Assembly: GCA_022566435.1 (NCBI GenBank)
Contig: JADFIX010000242.1
Span: 76-6,454 of the forward strand
From: Planctomycetota bacterium
Lineage (GTDB): Bacteria; Planctomycetota; Phycisphaerae; UBA1845
Reading direction: 5' to 3'
Length of the DNA stretch: 6,379 nt
Positions 5,850 to 6,379 of this stretch are shown in pieces. Numbering within the stretch: the stretch's first letter is position 1; every line of letters begins with the position of its first letter. The notes beneath the pieces are model-generated. The model was not told the origin of the DNA. It ran no database searches and was given only the letters and a program-made list of their open reading frames with translations. The translations under genes were made by a program, and so were the position numbers.

Positions 5850-6164
5850 CTATGGCCAAAGTGCGTTTACAAGGGCCTCGTTGCAGCGGACACATAGGTC
5901 CTCGCCACCACAAGTAAGATTGCCGAAAGCAATTGCGAACTCGCGGGATACTCCCTCGTCAAGCGCCCTCTGATGCGTAGCAACCAAGTTCTCCCATTCT
6001 GCATCGGTCATCGGCATTCCGCTACCTGCCAACCGTGACTCGTTGCATTTTGCCCTCGCTCCGGCGAGACCCAACACCCCACCGTTCCCGCAACCGCAAA
6101 TTGTAGCTGACAGCGCCGGCATGGCTATGCCAAGCCACGTGCAATGATTGCTTCTTATTGACAT
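5850..6164 (-). CDS. Small Cys-rich putative lipoprotein of unknown function (paralogue 2)
   Basis: The 104-residue product has a hydrophobic N-terminal stretch (TWLGIAMPALSATICGC). The likely lipobox is ICGC with the acylated Cys at 25; a Cys at position -2 is unusual, so lipidation is less sure than for paralogue 1. A Gly/Ala-rich stretch leads to C40. The segment from MTDAEWENL (52-60) to the end carries C85, C91, C94 and W103 and lines up with paralogue 1: MTD, E, L, Q, D and G match in one ungapped run, and both end in C-x2-C-x8-W. No named family is recognised. The ATG at 6164 is chosen over the in-frame ATG at 6188 because GGAG lies five bases before it. The gene follows the end of the VCBS gene by 121 bases on the same strand. 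Confidence 0.72.
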   Translation of the reverse strand: MSIRSNHCTWLGIAMPALSATICGCGNGGVLGLAGARAKCNESRLAGSGMPMTDAEWENLVATHQRALDEGVSREFAIAFGNLTCGGEDLCVRCNEALVNALWP

Positions 6165-6169
6165 GAGTT

Positions 6170-6173
6170 CTCC
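6170..6173 (-). promoter_or_regulatory. Ribosome binding site that fixes the start of paralogue 2
   Basis: GGAG five bases before the ATG at 6164 favours that start. The upstream ATG at 6188 has no comparable site. Confidence 0.6.
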
Positions 6174-6285
6174 GAGGACCCGCCTCATTCATCGAAGTCG
6201 CCAAGACATCTCTCTCAACACGTACCATTTGCCGCCTCCTCCGCCAGTACGCTGCCAAGACCGGCCCATTGCATCGATCGCCGGA

Positions 6286-6379
6286 CTAGGGGATGAGCTG
6301 GTTAAACAGGATGGAAGCGCCGCCTCCAGTCTGTACGACCAAATCCAGATCGCCGTCAGCGTCCAGGTCGCCCATGCGG
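6286..6379 (-). CDS. C-terminal end of a VCBS/FG-GAP repeat protein, running off the right edge
   Basis: Only the last 31 codons are in the window, ending in TAG at 6288-6286. They read RMGDLDADGDLDLVVQTGGG, then ASILFNQLIP. GDLDADGDLDLVV followed by a short strand and ILFNQ is the standard VCBS/FG-GAP repeat, a calcium-binding beta-propeller blade common in exported planctomycete proteins (the DxDxDGDxD loop binds calcium). The protein ends right after this blade, with no C-terminal anchor tail. No start is visible, and the size and the rest of the protein are unknown. The frame has no ATG-to-stop span long enough to be noticed by length alone; the motif carries the call. Confidence 0.8.
   Translation of the reverse strand, partial: RMGDLDADGDLDLVVQTGGGASILFNQLIP

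Overview
The window looks like an accessory stretch of a planctomycete-type genome (Planctomycetota, perhaps a Phycisphaerae-like lineage). This is an inference from protein style: lipoproteins with long right-handed beta-helix repeats, NHL and VCBS/FG-GAP repeats, a MopE-like metal-binding motif, and hydrophobic Cys-Gly/Arg C-terminal tails. No rRNA, tRNA or universal marker is present to confirm it. By eye the DNA is moderately GC-rich.

Left part (1-1728). A possible partial gene leaves the window on the minus strand (1-192). Two broken tyrosine-recombinase genes follow on the plus strand: an N-terminal arm-binding domain (508-753) and a catalytic-domain piece that lacks its active-site tyrosine (1052-1495). 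They look like remnants of two different recombinase families. Next comes an open segment of unknown origin (1489-1728). This part reads as a site of past integration and decay.

Right part (1725-6379). Every recognisable frame is on the minus strand and every one looks exported. In transcription order, right to left: the C-terminal end of a VCBS/FG-GAP repeat protein (6379-6286), a small Cys-rich putative lipoprotein (6164-5850), a second related Cys-rich lipoprotein (5386-4997), a 732-residue beta-helix lipoprotein of the choice-of-anchor Q type (4925-2727), a frameshifted NHL/MopE protein with a hydrophobic C-terminal tail (2596-2086), and a C-terminal remnant with a similar tail (1922-1725). 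The 71-base gap between the second small lipoprotein and the beta-helix gene allows co-transcription. Wider gaps elsewhere leave this open.

How the products work together is unknown. They look like cell-surface or periplasmic proteins, with lipid anchors or C-terminal hydrophobic anchors. The most interesting points are the pair of related small Cys-rich lipoproteins, the shared C-terminal tail type, the unrecognised domain in the N-terminal third of the large lipoprotein, and the Cys-rich insert in its helix.
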